In this document: positions 57,101 to 64,000 of the stretch, piece after piece | How the letters are laid out: every line of letters starts with the position of its first letter | Position numbering within the stretch: position 1 is the stretch's first letter | Source: Rhynchonema sp. JSB1_4 | Taxonomy: Eukaryota; Nematoda; Chromadorea; Monhysterida; Xyalidae | NCBI GenBank assembly: GCA_030248065.1 | Contig: JASAMV010001561.1 | Span: 1-64,000, forward strand | DNA length: 64,000 bases | Reading direction: 5' to 3' | Notes under the pieces: generated by a model | What the model was told of the DNA's origin: nothing | The model's database searches: none | What the model saw: the letters and a program-made list of their open reading frames with translations, nothing else | Translations under genes and position numbers: made by a program

Positions 57101-58805
57101 GCCACATGAGCCGACCTATTATGATCACATGGACAATATGGATAAAATGAATAAAGGACTAACGGCGAGGTACTTGCCAACCGCTACCACGACTCCGATG
57201 ACGAAAATGGTTAGAGAAGATTCGGAGAAATTCGTTTATTTTTGCTTCCCGTACAATGATGTCCTTCGAATATCTTTCATTTCCCATGCAACTTTTTCGC
57301 GTTTTTAGATCATGGTGTACAGGGGAACCATCGCCACTCCGAGAATGGTAAAATTAAATCTTAAATGCATTTAGCTTGAGCATGACACACGGGATCACCC
57401 AGCATCGAAGCATACATGAAAATTAGACAATCTAGAAAACAAGCATTTTATTATTTTTAACAAGCATTTTTATTTCATTACGCCACACAATTCCACCCGC
57501 ACTAAAACTTCCCAAAGCACATACCCTTTGAAAACACACCGATAAGACCCTTACCCTTACCCCTACCACATTTCAGCCCGCTTTCACCCTGTCACCCCCT
57601 GTTCCAACGAGGCCACGCACACCTGTTTGGGTGCAGAACCAAGGCCGCGTCACACAACCACCTCGACAAAGCGAAGGCGTGAATACATTCCTTCCAGCAC
57701 TGCCACCCAGGAGGGTACAGACACCAATTGGCAAGACAAAAGTCACGAAGGTCTGCCGGGGTCAACACATTATGAAAACGTTAATTTGCGAGAGCTCGCA
57801 TGGATTTACGGAAATTCCTGCATTGTGGTGTCTTGGTTATTTTTCAGTTCTCTATGTGTCTGAAATCATGTTTATACACGTTGCAGCCCGCAGCCACAAC
57901 AACATCCATATCAACAACTACAACATCAGTTACCACTGCCGTCCCAAGCACAACCACAACAACAACAACAGCTACAATACCGCCCGTCACCACAACAACC
58001 ACTAAGCGTTACGCGTTGAACCATGTGCTCGAAGTCGTACCCGAGATCAGATACGTCAATAATGCGTGCAGATACAGGTACCAGCCCTCAGTCACCAAAT
58101 TCCGTATCTGTGTTGCCGAGCTGGATTTGCAAACTTTTTTGGTCCCGCATCTGATCAGTTCATTAGCAAAGAACACGCAAAATTCAATTTTCAATTCGGG
58201 TCCCAACATGATGTTTCAGCGCGTTCTACGACACGCGTTTTGCGCAGGGCAGCAAAATGTCGTCATTCCTTGTCGAATCTCCCGTCTTCTGTTTCCGCGC
58301 GTGTGTGGTCAGGAGATGCAGGAGTGCTAATCTAATTAAGGTGAGTTAAAATTGTTGAAATACTCCAGACTATGCTGTATTAGTGCGGCGCGTGTAAGCA
58401 ACACGCGAATGCAATCTTTGGTGACATTGTGACTGGAACCAACACTGTCATTTTTGGTGCCACTATAAACAAAACTCGCTCTGTGGGACAAATTTCAGTA
58501 GTTTGGACACCAAGATGGCATATGCATACATACGTAGCAGGTACTTGGAGGGTACCAGGTACGGTGCATGGCACGAGACATCACCTCACAAAGGCGAGCT
58601 TCAGGCAAAGTCGTTACAACACTAAATATGATACTTTCCTTTTCAAAAACATTATTTCGAGAAATAAAATCCCGATATGTTCCAGATTGATGGCTACTAT
58701 CATCAATGTGATATATTCAGCGACGCCGTCACGGACTATCCATACAGCTGGGGAGTGGAGAAAATCGACTCGAATAGTGTATATTTCGAGGGAATATCAT
58801 GTTAA
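36141..58805 (+). CDS. Secreted multi-PAN-domain protein with Thr/Pro-rich linkers, ~27 exons
   Basis: Exons: 36141-36207, 36284-36428, 36824-36975, 37280-37443, 37688-37804, 38538-38606, 38902-39046, 39417-39681, 40031-40122, 40196-40319, 40794-40954, 41427-41561, 41745-41895, 42333-42445, 42857-42980, 43425-43558, 43955-44029, 44200-44357, 45370-45493, 45557-45657, 54256-54385, 54746-54888, 57030-57209, 57577-57750, 57887-58077, a possible 58313-58340, and 58686-58805. Phases agree throughout; the model has ~1190 residues. A signal peptide (SVILIFSAVLLRIAQS) precedes PAN repeats at ~23-175, ~406-500, ~546-633, ~797-915 and a C-terminal one ending at Cys-stop. Each shows the Cys pattern of PAN/apple modules (QCARFC, TCQCLC, QCRCIC, ECQCHC, then C-x11-C). 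Linkers are TTTT/TPTT-rich, likely O-glycosylated. PAN domains bind protein or carbohydrate extracellularly. Exon 6 and the last three exons are less certain. Confidence 0.82.
41020..41365. mobile_element. Degraded GATCCC hAT relative
   Basis: The left end CAGAGCTCGAACGGGAC and an inverted right end near 41350 (CCCCGTTCAAGTACACTG) resemble the CAGTGTTCGAACGGG termini of the 21938 element. GATCCCGATCC motifs lie inside. No matching target duplication remains. It is in PAN-gene intron 11. Confidence 0.5.
41575..41735 (+). repeat. Tandem pair of tRNA-derived (SINE-like) units
   Basis: Two units each have an A box (TGGCGCAGTGG, at 41579 and 41665) and a B box (GACGGGTTCRRAYCCTRT, near 41630 and 41707). 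Acceptor stems do not pair, so they are not functional tRNAs. They fill most of the 183-bp PAN intron 12. Confidence 0.5.
42994..43140. mobile_element. Half copy of the AAGGGCGCGGCCATGCAAAC fold-back
   Basis: It matches the left arm of the 22150-22503 element, including the second inverted GTTTGCATGGCCGC and ACACACAAAAATGAA. The right arm is missing. It lies in PAN intron 15. Confidence 0.7.
43340..43402. mobile_element. Terminal fragment of a GGCCC-type hAT element
   Basis: Read inverted, the fragment begins CAGAGTTTGGAATCGGGCCGG and continues through GGCCCGGCC repeats, like a hAT end. No partner end was found nearby. Confidence 0.4.
44694..44720 (-). promoter_or_regulatory. TGATGTTACAC + TATA motif site
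   Basis: On the minus strand GCTGATGTTACACGTGG is followed by ACTATAAAGC. It lies in PAN-gene intron 18, antisense. It is a clear instance of the dispersed motif. Confidence 0.45.
46321..46391. repeat. Three imperfect 21-bp tandem units
   Basis: AACATGGACCTAGACACAAA-C, AACATGGGTCTGGAAACAGG-C and AACATAGACCTGGGAATCAG-T follow head to tail. They keep an open frame of seven-residue repeats (NMDLDTN-like), but lie inside a PAN intron. Confidence 0.6.
46386..46734. mobile_element. Possible hAT-like MITE, GTGGCGGATCCAA ends
   Basis: CAGTGGCGGATCCAACTTTC at the left and CCCCTTGGATCCGCTAC at the right are partly inverted copies around a GCGCGCGAAAATTTTG core. I found no target duplication. Confidence 0.45.
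47627..48777. mobile_element. hAT element, CAGGGTTG family, long subfamily (copy 3)
   Basis: CAGGGTTG...CAACCCTG ends are flanked by the 8-bp duplication CATGCGTC (47619-47626 and 48778-48785), which belongs to the satellite unit. It shares terminal and GCGCCGCAGGCGCGATTTTGG blocks with the 11319 copy but has a different core. A nested TACCGGAG MITE occupies 48074-48283. The 90-codon open frame at 47948-48220 runs through that MITE and is not a known domain. Confidence 0.92.
48074..48283. mobile_element. TACCGGAGAAT MITE nested in hAT copy 3
   Basis: The ends TACCGGAGAATTCCAAATA and, inverted, TACCGGAGAATGCCAAGTA bound a 210-bp element with CCCCAGGGGGC-type inner palindromes. Confidence 0.7.
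49105..50263. mobile_element. hAT element, CAGGGTTG family, long subfamily (copy 4)
   Basis: It is nearly identical to copy 3 and carries the same CATGCGTC duplication (49097-49104 and 50264-50271), satellite flanks and nested MITE. It arose by duplication of a satellite-plus-hAT unit of about 1.48 kb, not by a second insertion. Confidence 0.92.
49559..49768. mobile_element. TACCGGAGAAT MITE nested in hAT copy 4
   Basis: Same nested element as at 48074; its right terminal TA has changed (CTCCGGCA). Confidence 0.7.
50687..51264 (+). pseudogene. Processed retrocopy (retrogene or SINE-like) in the satellite
   Basis: A 578-bp insertion interrupts an A unit and is flanked by a 13-bp target duplication AAGCCTTTTTCTG (50674-50686 and 51265-51277). 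It ends in CAGAAATAAAAAA, a poly(A) signal merging into an A tail, so it was inserted by LINE-type retrotransposition of a polyadenylated RNA. It contains an intact 66-codon frame (50783-50983) that is Gln/Lys-rich (RQEHKRSIGGRDFTKPMAYK). The parent gene is unknown. Confidence 0.8.
50783..50983 (+). CDS. 66-residue basic ORF inside the retrocopy
   Basis: The frame starts at ATG, is rich in Gln, Lys and Arg, and ends KSEKNRSKK-stop. It has no recognised domain. It may reflect the source mRNA's coding region; expression from this locus is unsupported. Confidence 0.3.
   Translation: MTIPLSKQQQTKTNHYSLTQRQEHKRSIGGRDFTKPMAYKLQKIEQQPPTQLNNRYCKSEKNRSKK
51576..54255. repeat. Intronic stretch with two diverged repeats sharing a GGAGYATC hairpin
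   Basis: 52831-53020 and 53838-54010 share TGATGTTRCACTTG, a GGCGTAAAATA block and a GGAGYATCYTTCG...TTTGCGARTGCTCC hairpin. A third TGATGTTTCACTTG is at 53345. The rest, apart from the MITE at 53421, shows nothing recognisable. Confidence 0.5.
53421..53619. mobile_element. TACCGGAGAAT-family MITE
   Basis: The ends TACCGGAGAATACCAAATAA and, inverted, TTACCGGAAAATCCTAGATAA bound 199 bp containing CCAAATAAGCCCC. It is related to the elements at 12605, 48074 and 49559. Confidence 0.65.
55110..56398 (-). mobile_element. Complete mariner transposon
   Basis: The terminal inverted repeats CCAGGTCATTCAGAAAGNTT extend ~28 bp with about two mismatches, and TA lies on both sides (55108-55109 and 56399-56400). 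The 1289-bp element carries one uninterrupted transposase gene and is antisense to the PAN gene in intron 22. Intact ends and ORF mean it could be active or very recently inserted. Confidence 0.96.
55175..56221 (-). CDS. Mariner transposase, 348 residues, intact
   Basis: This enzyme cuts and joins mariner ends at TA sites. Helix-turn-helix regions fill residues ~5-110, with a GRP linker at 62-64. WVPRIL lies at 119-124. The catalytic triad is D158 (TGDECW), D252 (HDNAPVH) and D287 (APSDFYLF); the last two are 34 residues apart, giving the DD34D mariner signature. Length is normal for the family. No stop or frameshift is seen from MEKSEYRSVIKFL to SQGNYIE. It would use its own promoter in the short leader inside the right inverted repeat. 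Confidence 0.97.
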   Translation of the reverse strand: MEKSEYRSVIKFLTLEGVDHNEIHQRLVNVYKDDAPSLSTVKYWRSEFKRGRRSIEDDPRSGRPATAVNDETIRKVEQAILDDRLITYEQLAEDLGLSHGSLFAIIHDHLHMNKVTQKWVPRILTPDMKTSRIDCSTENLQLINADPDDFYGRLVTGDECWIHHYDPLTAAESKQWKHKDSPTKTRPRAARTVGKIMMTIFWDQDGPILLDFLPHKQTVTGLYYSELMQKLREAIRQKRRGMLTRGVLLLHDNAPVHRSNVAQRAIRDCGFDEINHPPFSQDLAPSDFYLFADLKKALRGRRFSSDNELRSAVDEYLQGKNKEFYRSGVRALTGRYERVLASQGNYIE

Positions 58806-60758
58806 ATTCACACTTCAATGTGTGATTTATCACAACCGACGTGTATATAGTGCTGTTTGATTTCCTTTGAACGACAAGAATACGGAGTTATGAAATTTTC
58901 ACAAAAAAATCAATGTCAGAATTTTAATTCCGAGTGTCATTACTTGTCCGCGTGCTTGTTATCCTCCGTGTTTGTTGCTTAAAAACTACCCTAAAATGTG
59001 TGAATTTCACAATTCGAAAAATTTAGGTTGAAATTTTCGGCAGCACAACACAGAAAAACGTTTATCTCTGGTACGTTGATACTGTAGATTATTTTCCTGT
59101 CAACATTACGATTTATTTAGTGGTTGTTTTTATTTCATCTGGGAGCGGTGCAATTTGGAATTGACCTACGCATTTTTCTTGCCTTTCATTTTTTTGTTCT
59201 GGTGCTTTATGACGGGAACTGGCCAAAGTTTTGTGTGCTTTCTAACACATTTACTGTTTGAATAATTTATATTTTTCCTCGATGAAAACACGATATAAAA
59301 AAATCGAAACGTTTTTTTTGCTCAGGCGGCTTTTGGCTTTATTTCACACCAGAGTGACAAACACAAGATTTTGTATGTGTATAGCACAGTTCAGATCTAT
59401 AGCAAAGAAACATAGACACACGCAAAAAACAGGCTTATAATACAGTGGTCAACTCAAAGGGTTAAATCACTTCGTCAACTTACTCCGAATGCCATGCATT
59501 ATTTCTCGCGCTCACTCGGGGCTGCTGTGAGTTGACGAAGTGATTGGACCACTTGAGTTGACCGCCGTAATCATAGCCAAAAAACACACAATTTACACGC
59601 AAACAGTGCAGAACAGTGTAAAACGTAGCAGTAAAACAACAAAAAAACAGACACAACAAAAATCGTGAACAATAGAAATTGTAGCAGAAAAAGAAATTGG
59701 CGGCATTTTTTGAGAAAGTGTGTGTATTTACAAATAATTTTGAACGCAACGATTAAAATAAATACAATGGAAAGCCAAACGCTCAACAGTCACAATAATA
59801 ATAAAAATAATAAAGAATAAATACAATGAAAGTTCAAAACGACAAATAATAGCAAAAATTGCAAAATATCGTGCTGAGTATAACTATAATTCTTGATTCT
59901 TCCTCATGGCAGTGTAAACTCGAAAAAGTACCTATGTAAGCAGATGTTGTTTTCAGCAATCATACGCAGGATTTGTGGATCTCATGCAACGTTTTCAATT
60001 GAACGTAGCCTATTTTGCACATGAAAAAAACTAAAAAACATCTTTCCGATAACAAGATTGGGCAGTTTTAGCAAAAACAAAGAATTAACGACGCAGTGAT
60101 CAGACAGGGAGTAATATCTCATGAAGCAAGCATCTGTGGTAGTTTTTAGGACGTCTTCGGGGCAGCAAAAAGCACAAAAACTAAAAGGTGGACATGAAGG
60201 GAACCCATTTTACCGACATTAAAACTAGATTTCAGGTGTTCATATACCAGGTTAACGATTAATGTTCTCAAGCATTGGATGCGTAAAACGGCATTGAGAA
60301 AACACACGAAAAACGAACCTGAATGGTGAAACATAAACTAGGTGTTGGTATAATTGTGGCTGAAAAAAACATTATACTTTTTTAATAAAAACAACACGAC
60401 GATAATAAACATATACAGATATTGATCACAGCCTCAAACAATCGAGTAAACAATCCAAAATAGGTGATGCGATGCACTGAATCCGGCAATAAAAACGCTT
60501 TTTTTCAAACAAAAACTTTCAATTTTACAAAAAACATGGAAAATTTACAAACGCAATACCAAAATACACAAACAAAAAACTAATTATAAATAAAACAATC
60601 AACATAATAGGATGATAGCGGTTATATGTGGCCCTGACTTGAAAAACAACAACGACAATAATATTACGAACAACATACGCAAATGTGCAGCTCAAACAAA
60701 ACTAGACGCACGCTACAGCTATGTACATACAGCAGATTCGGTTGAATTGGCATGACGG
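58806..60758. other. Intergenic spacer between convergent PAN and UTX genes
   Basis: A-rich towards 60 kb. It contains a 129-bp hairpin MITE at 59441. No exon, RNA gene or clear terminator was recognised. Confidence 0.4.
59441..59569. mobile_element. Short TA-flanked hairpin MITE
   Basis: TACAGTGGTCAACTCAA at the left and, inverted, TACGGCGGTCAACTCAA at the right both lead into AATCACTTCGTCAACT. At 129 bp it is almost entirely hairpin, of the Tc1/mariner-MITE type. Confidence 0.75.
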
Positions 60759-63700
60759 TTAGCAGACGACGCCGGGACGGGACTGAAAAAGAACTCAGCT
60801 ACGTATTTTCAGTTTGATACCTTTTTTGAAAGAATGAACAATATGAACCAAATCACGAATTGTGAATATTACCAGGTCTATCTGGCGTGAAACATCAGCC
60901 GAACCAGCATCTACTTTTCACCAAAACACATCGCATCCCCGACCGGGATTCGAACCCTGCGCTCTCCACACATTATATACACGCCAACGCAGCGTCCAAC
61001 CCACTGAGTTACGTCAACGTACCGTATTCAGCGTGCATTGTTCATAGACATGCGCCAGTTCGTCCTGTGTGTGCTGTTGCAGCACTGTGAAGGCCAATAG
61101 TTGATCATCAGCTTGTCGGGCGCAATGAACGCAGTAGACCAGGTATTTGTGACATTCCTCGCGTACGTACAACATGTTGAATGTTTCGTGCTGTAGAAAA
61201 AAACGGTCAGTTTGTTTGTGCGTTGATGTTTCTCCAGCTGTTGTGAGTGACGCTGACGTTTTAGCTATTAAAGCATACCAATTTGAAAAATGCGGCAGTC
61301 AAAGTTATTCCGGTCTTGCGTCACGGTAAGTGCCCATTTCGAAACAAAAAAATCCTGCCACCGCAGGGCTACGTGAAGCAGCCGATGAGCATGATATGGC
61401 CAGTGCGCCTACTTTTTACTCAATCACACCAGAGAGAGGCGCATACAAGTGCTTTCTAGCTTGACATTATCAATTCTCATAATAATCTTTGCTGGTCGTA
61501 CCTTACAAAATCTTTTATGTTTTATCACGTTGGAGTCAAACCCAATCAAGAACCGAAACCATCTCCAAAGTCCACCACAATAACAACACACCTCACACGT
61601 GGCACAATAATGCGACGGTTCATTCTTGACGCGCGGCTGCAGTCGCACTGTTTTGCCCAGTGATTGCACGTAGTCCAGTTGCATTTGGCAATGTGCCAGC
61701 GAGCGGATGAGAATGCCGCTGAAACATTAAAATGAAATTTAAAGCGGATACACTGTATTTATCAAACTTTTTATGAAGCCACCTAGAAAGAAGGCTCCCG
61801 CCAAAAAAACATTTGTATTTAATACTTCTGACGGTACAATTAGGAAAAACTTTACAGCTTTGGTGCCTTCTACACTTATAGAGCGCGTGAAACGTCAAAT
61901 ATTTCGCGCCCCAATGTGCCTTAAAAAATTCGAAACCATAGAAGTGTACTGAAGGGCAACATTTCTAGGTTCTGATGTTTCATTTACGAAAGAAAACCCG
62001 CACACTTCTTCAACTTTTATAATGAAGCTTTCATGAGAGAAAGACTTCCGCAAAAAATACAATTATAGTTATACTTCTGATGCTATAATTGGTCAAAACA
62101 AGGCCGACCGCACGCGCTCTTTCCTATTAATAGACTGTTTGTAACATCACCCGCTGCCTGGGCAAGTGTGCATGCAAAATAGCACAGATGCAATGCCCTG
62201 CCGCATCTTTATCAAAGTGACACTGAGTAAGATACACAAGGTCAGCTTTTCAGACCCAAAATTGTTGTTTCAAACATCTCTGCCCCCGCCCACAGTTTGC
62301 GAGGAATTCATGCGCACCAAAATTTTAAGAGTTTTCCCATAACAAAGGAAAACTCTTGCCAAAATTCAGTTTCACAGGGAAAAATAAATTAGCAACATCG
62401 CAAAACCAGCGCAACAATAGTTGGTGCGAAACATCTGTCTAAAAAGACTGAATAGCAAACTTTGGACAGAACGAGATGAACATGAACATCGAACATGAAC
62501 TCAGTAAACGAATAACTCAATAAACGAATCGAACATGAACTCAGCCACAAAAATGAGAGTTTTGCGCAGTTGAAGCCAAAACCCTTGCCAAAAACATCTT
62601 CGTAATAAGAGCAGAACCTTTTAGGGCAAAGTGCCTTCTGACACTATCGGATCATTATCTATGATGGGTGAAACGTCAGTGTTTTACAAGGAATTCGTGT
62701 GCAGGAAAAACTCACCCGCAAAATAAAGTTTTCTTACAACAAAAGAAATCTCTCGCCAAAATCAATTTCACAGTGAAAAAATTAGTTTATTTAGAAAAGC
62801 TCAGTGCAACTTATAGTCCGTGTGAAACATCCGTATGAATGCAAAATTTCTGCAGAATAATGAAAATAAATCAGTAGAAGTAAAACAGCCGTCGAAACTC
62901 AAAGATAAAAATAAGAAGAGTTTTTGCACAATGAAAGCCAAAACTTTTGCCAAAAATATTTTTTTCTGATAGTTAAATAGCGCTTTCTTATAACAGGGTA
63001 GTTTTATAGCTCGCGTGAAACATCAGCTTTAGAGTGCGAACAGCCTTTACAGTATTGCGGGAACAAGTGCACGATAAATGTGAAAAATTTTGATAAATTG
63101 GCATCATTAGAATAAATAGACAGTGAAAACGACACTGCCCAAACAAACCACAGAGTGTCTACGCTTCACGAAAGCAAAACTTGGGCCAAACTGTTGCTGT
63201 TGAAATGAAAGCCTTTTCGGCACTACAAATAAAAACAACAGCAAATTCCAGAAAAAATGCAGAAGAATACTGTACAGGACCAAGAAACCCAATGCGGAAA
63301 AGTTTTCCCAAAAGAGAAAACTCTTTGCAAAGAAAAACATTTTTCCAGGTGGAAAAATCTTTCGGATCGGATCTGACTATCAGAACATTAGTAGCCAACA
63401 CGATTTATAGCAAAGTTTAAACATCAGCAGCGCTGTACAGAATTACAGGACATCCTCGCCCAGTCATAGGAAAGCAATTTGTTGAAAAATAGCTAACAGC
63501 CTCCAGTGGATTTTTTAAACCATTGTCGGTGGAATTGCACCGTGATTTTCACATTCTGCACATAAAGCGATATACAGTATGCACTACGTTCAGACTACCA
63601 GACTGCACCCAAAGTTTTGACGTAGAAGTGCAAATTTCAAGAAACCACAGCACTGATTCCAAAATGCACCTTCGAGACCAAAAAAATCTGGAAAAAAAAT

Positions 63701-63938
63701 AAAAAAAACTAAACCAAACAAACACACACAAATGCACCAATAAAGCGACTTACCGCACAAGTTCATAGAACCGGGCGTTAGTAAATTTGATATTTCTGGC
63801 CAGCTGCCAACTCAGATGCACGACGGGCACAATCGATTTGAACGAATGCAATTTATTGATTTCATAACAATCAATCGCTGCGCGAAACTGCTGTTCGATG
63901 CACGGGCCGACGTTCCAGGCAATGTTGTTGCACCAACC
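60759..63938 (-). CDS. KDM6/UTX-type histone H3K27 demethylase, C-terminal exons
   Basis: Four minus-strand exons join in phase: 63754-63938, 61592-61718, 61023-61190 and 60759-60782 (TAA stop at 60759-60761). The first encodes the end of the JmjC domain (GWCNNIAWNVGP, then SIVPVVHLSWQLARNIKF). The next two form the UTX-specific C-terminal zinc-binding domain, with HYCATCE supplying one Cys pair and YCVHCARQ the other, and end in a helix with ELAHVYEQCTLN. The last adds SRPGVVC. UTX enzymes remove methyl groups from H3K27 in the nucleus. The catalytic Fe-binding residues and N-terminal TPRs lie beyond the right edge. This family assignment is firm; which paralogue is not known. Confidence 0.93.
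60925..61012 (-). repeat. tRNA-like (SINE-like) sequence in the last UTX intron
   Basis: On the minus strand TAACTCAGTGGGTTGGACG resembles an A box and GGGTTCGAATCCCGG a B box, with CTGCG/CGCAG pairing between them. The acceptor stem does not close. It is probably a tRNA-derived repeat. Confidence 0.4.
62811..62832 (-). promoter_or_regulatory. TGATGTTTCAC-type motif with TATAAG
   Basis: The minus strand reads GGATGTTTCACACGGACTAT then AAG. It is the next unit in the same array. Confidence 0.45.
63001..63027 (-). promoter_or_regulatory. Best single instance of the TGATGTTTCAC-TATAAAA motif
   Basis: The minus strand reads GCTGATGTTTCACGCGAGC directly followed by TATAAAAC. It lies within the intronic array of the UTX gene. 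Confidence 0.5.
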
Positions 63939-64000
63939 CTGAAATTGCAAGGCCGAATGCTCTTGTTGTTTTCGGGTACTCGGTCGTCACTGGGGCTTTG

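Larger units (their letters stand above)
61720..63430 (-). repeat. Degenerate ~200-280-bp repeat array in a UTX intron, each unit with the promoter-like motif
   Basis: On the minus strand a GATGTTTCAC-like core followed by CTATAAA-like sequence recurs near 63418, 63016, 62823, 62670, 62430, 62150 and 61890. Between them, diverged blocks such as TTTTTGGCRARAGTTTT recur. It lies in the intron between the JmjC exon and the zinc-domain exon, in the same orientation as UTX. Confidence 0.6.

Noticed and set aside
1..64000. CRISPR array, bacterial operon or phage-like cluster
   Set aside because: The direct repeats present are satellites, LTRs or tandem duplications with no regular spacer pattern, and genes are intron-split.

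Overview
The window is eukaryotic nuclear DNA. Coding sequence is split into short exons with GT/AG junctions, there is no operon or ribosome-binding-site logic, and cut-and-paste transposons are abundant. Secreted MAM and PAN-domain proteins, a UTX-type histone demethylase, T-rich TTTCAG acceptors and an acceptor-like site 31 nt before one start codon suggest an ecdysozoan invertebrate, possibly a nematode. The species cannot be fixed from the sequence.

Layout. 1-0.68 kb: minus-strand LINE reverse transcriptase running off the left edge. 0.68-5 kb: nested hAT-type MITEs. 5.8-10.2 kb: a ~2.15-kb tandem duplication carrying possible exons of a small membrane protein. 10.9-13.7 kb: a minus-strand terminal-exon candidate and two inverted copies of one hAT family. 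14.9-16.5 kb: unassigned exon-like ORFs. 16.9-26.9 kb: a phase-consistent 12-exon plus-strand gene for a secreted two-MAM protein, with a TRIM, a hAT and fold-back elements in its introns. 26.9-36.1 kb: sparse, with MITEs and a few orphan exon candidates. 36.1-58.8 kb: a ~27-exon plus-strand gene for a secreted multi-PAN protein with Thr/Pro-rich linkers. Its 8.6-kb intron 20 holds a tandem satellite invaded by two hAT copies and a processed retrocopy, and intron 22 holds an intact mariner. 60.8-63.9 kb: the last four exons of a minus-strand KDM6/UTX homologue, convergent with the PAN gene.

Both complete genes look like extracellular proteins with modular disulfide domains; UTX is nuclear and functionally unrelated. 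The most unusual signal is a dispersed promoter-like motif, TGATGTTNCAC followed 5-7 nt later by a TATA-like stretch. Its exact 9-mer core GATGTTTCA occurs at least 14 times on the two strands (about 0.5 expected from uniform base composition). It recurs in each satellite repeat, in a degenerate array inside a UTX intron, and in introns and spacers. The core shares TGTTTCA with the nematode 21U-RNA/piRNA upstream motif, so PSE- or piRNA-type transcription units are a testable idea.
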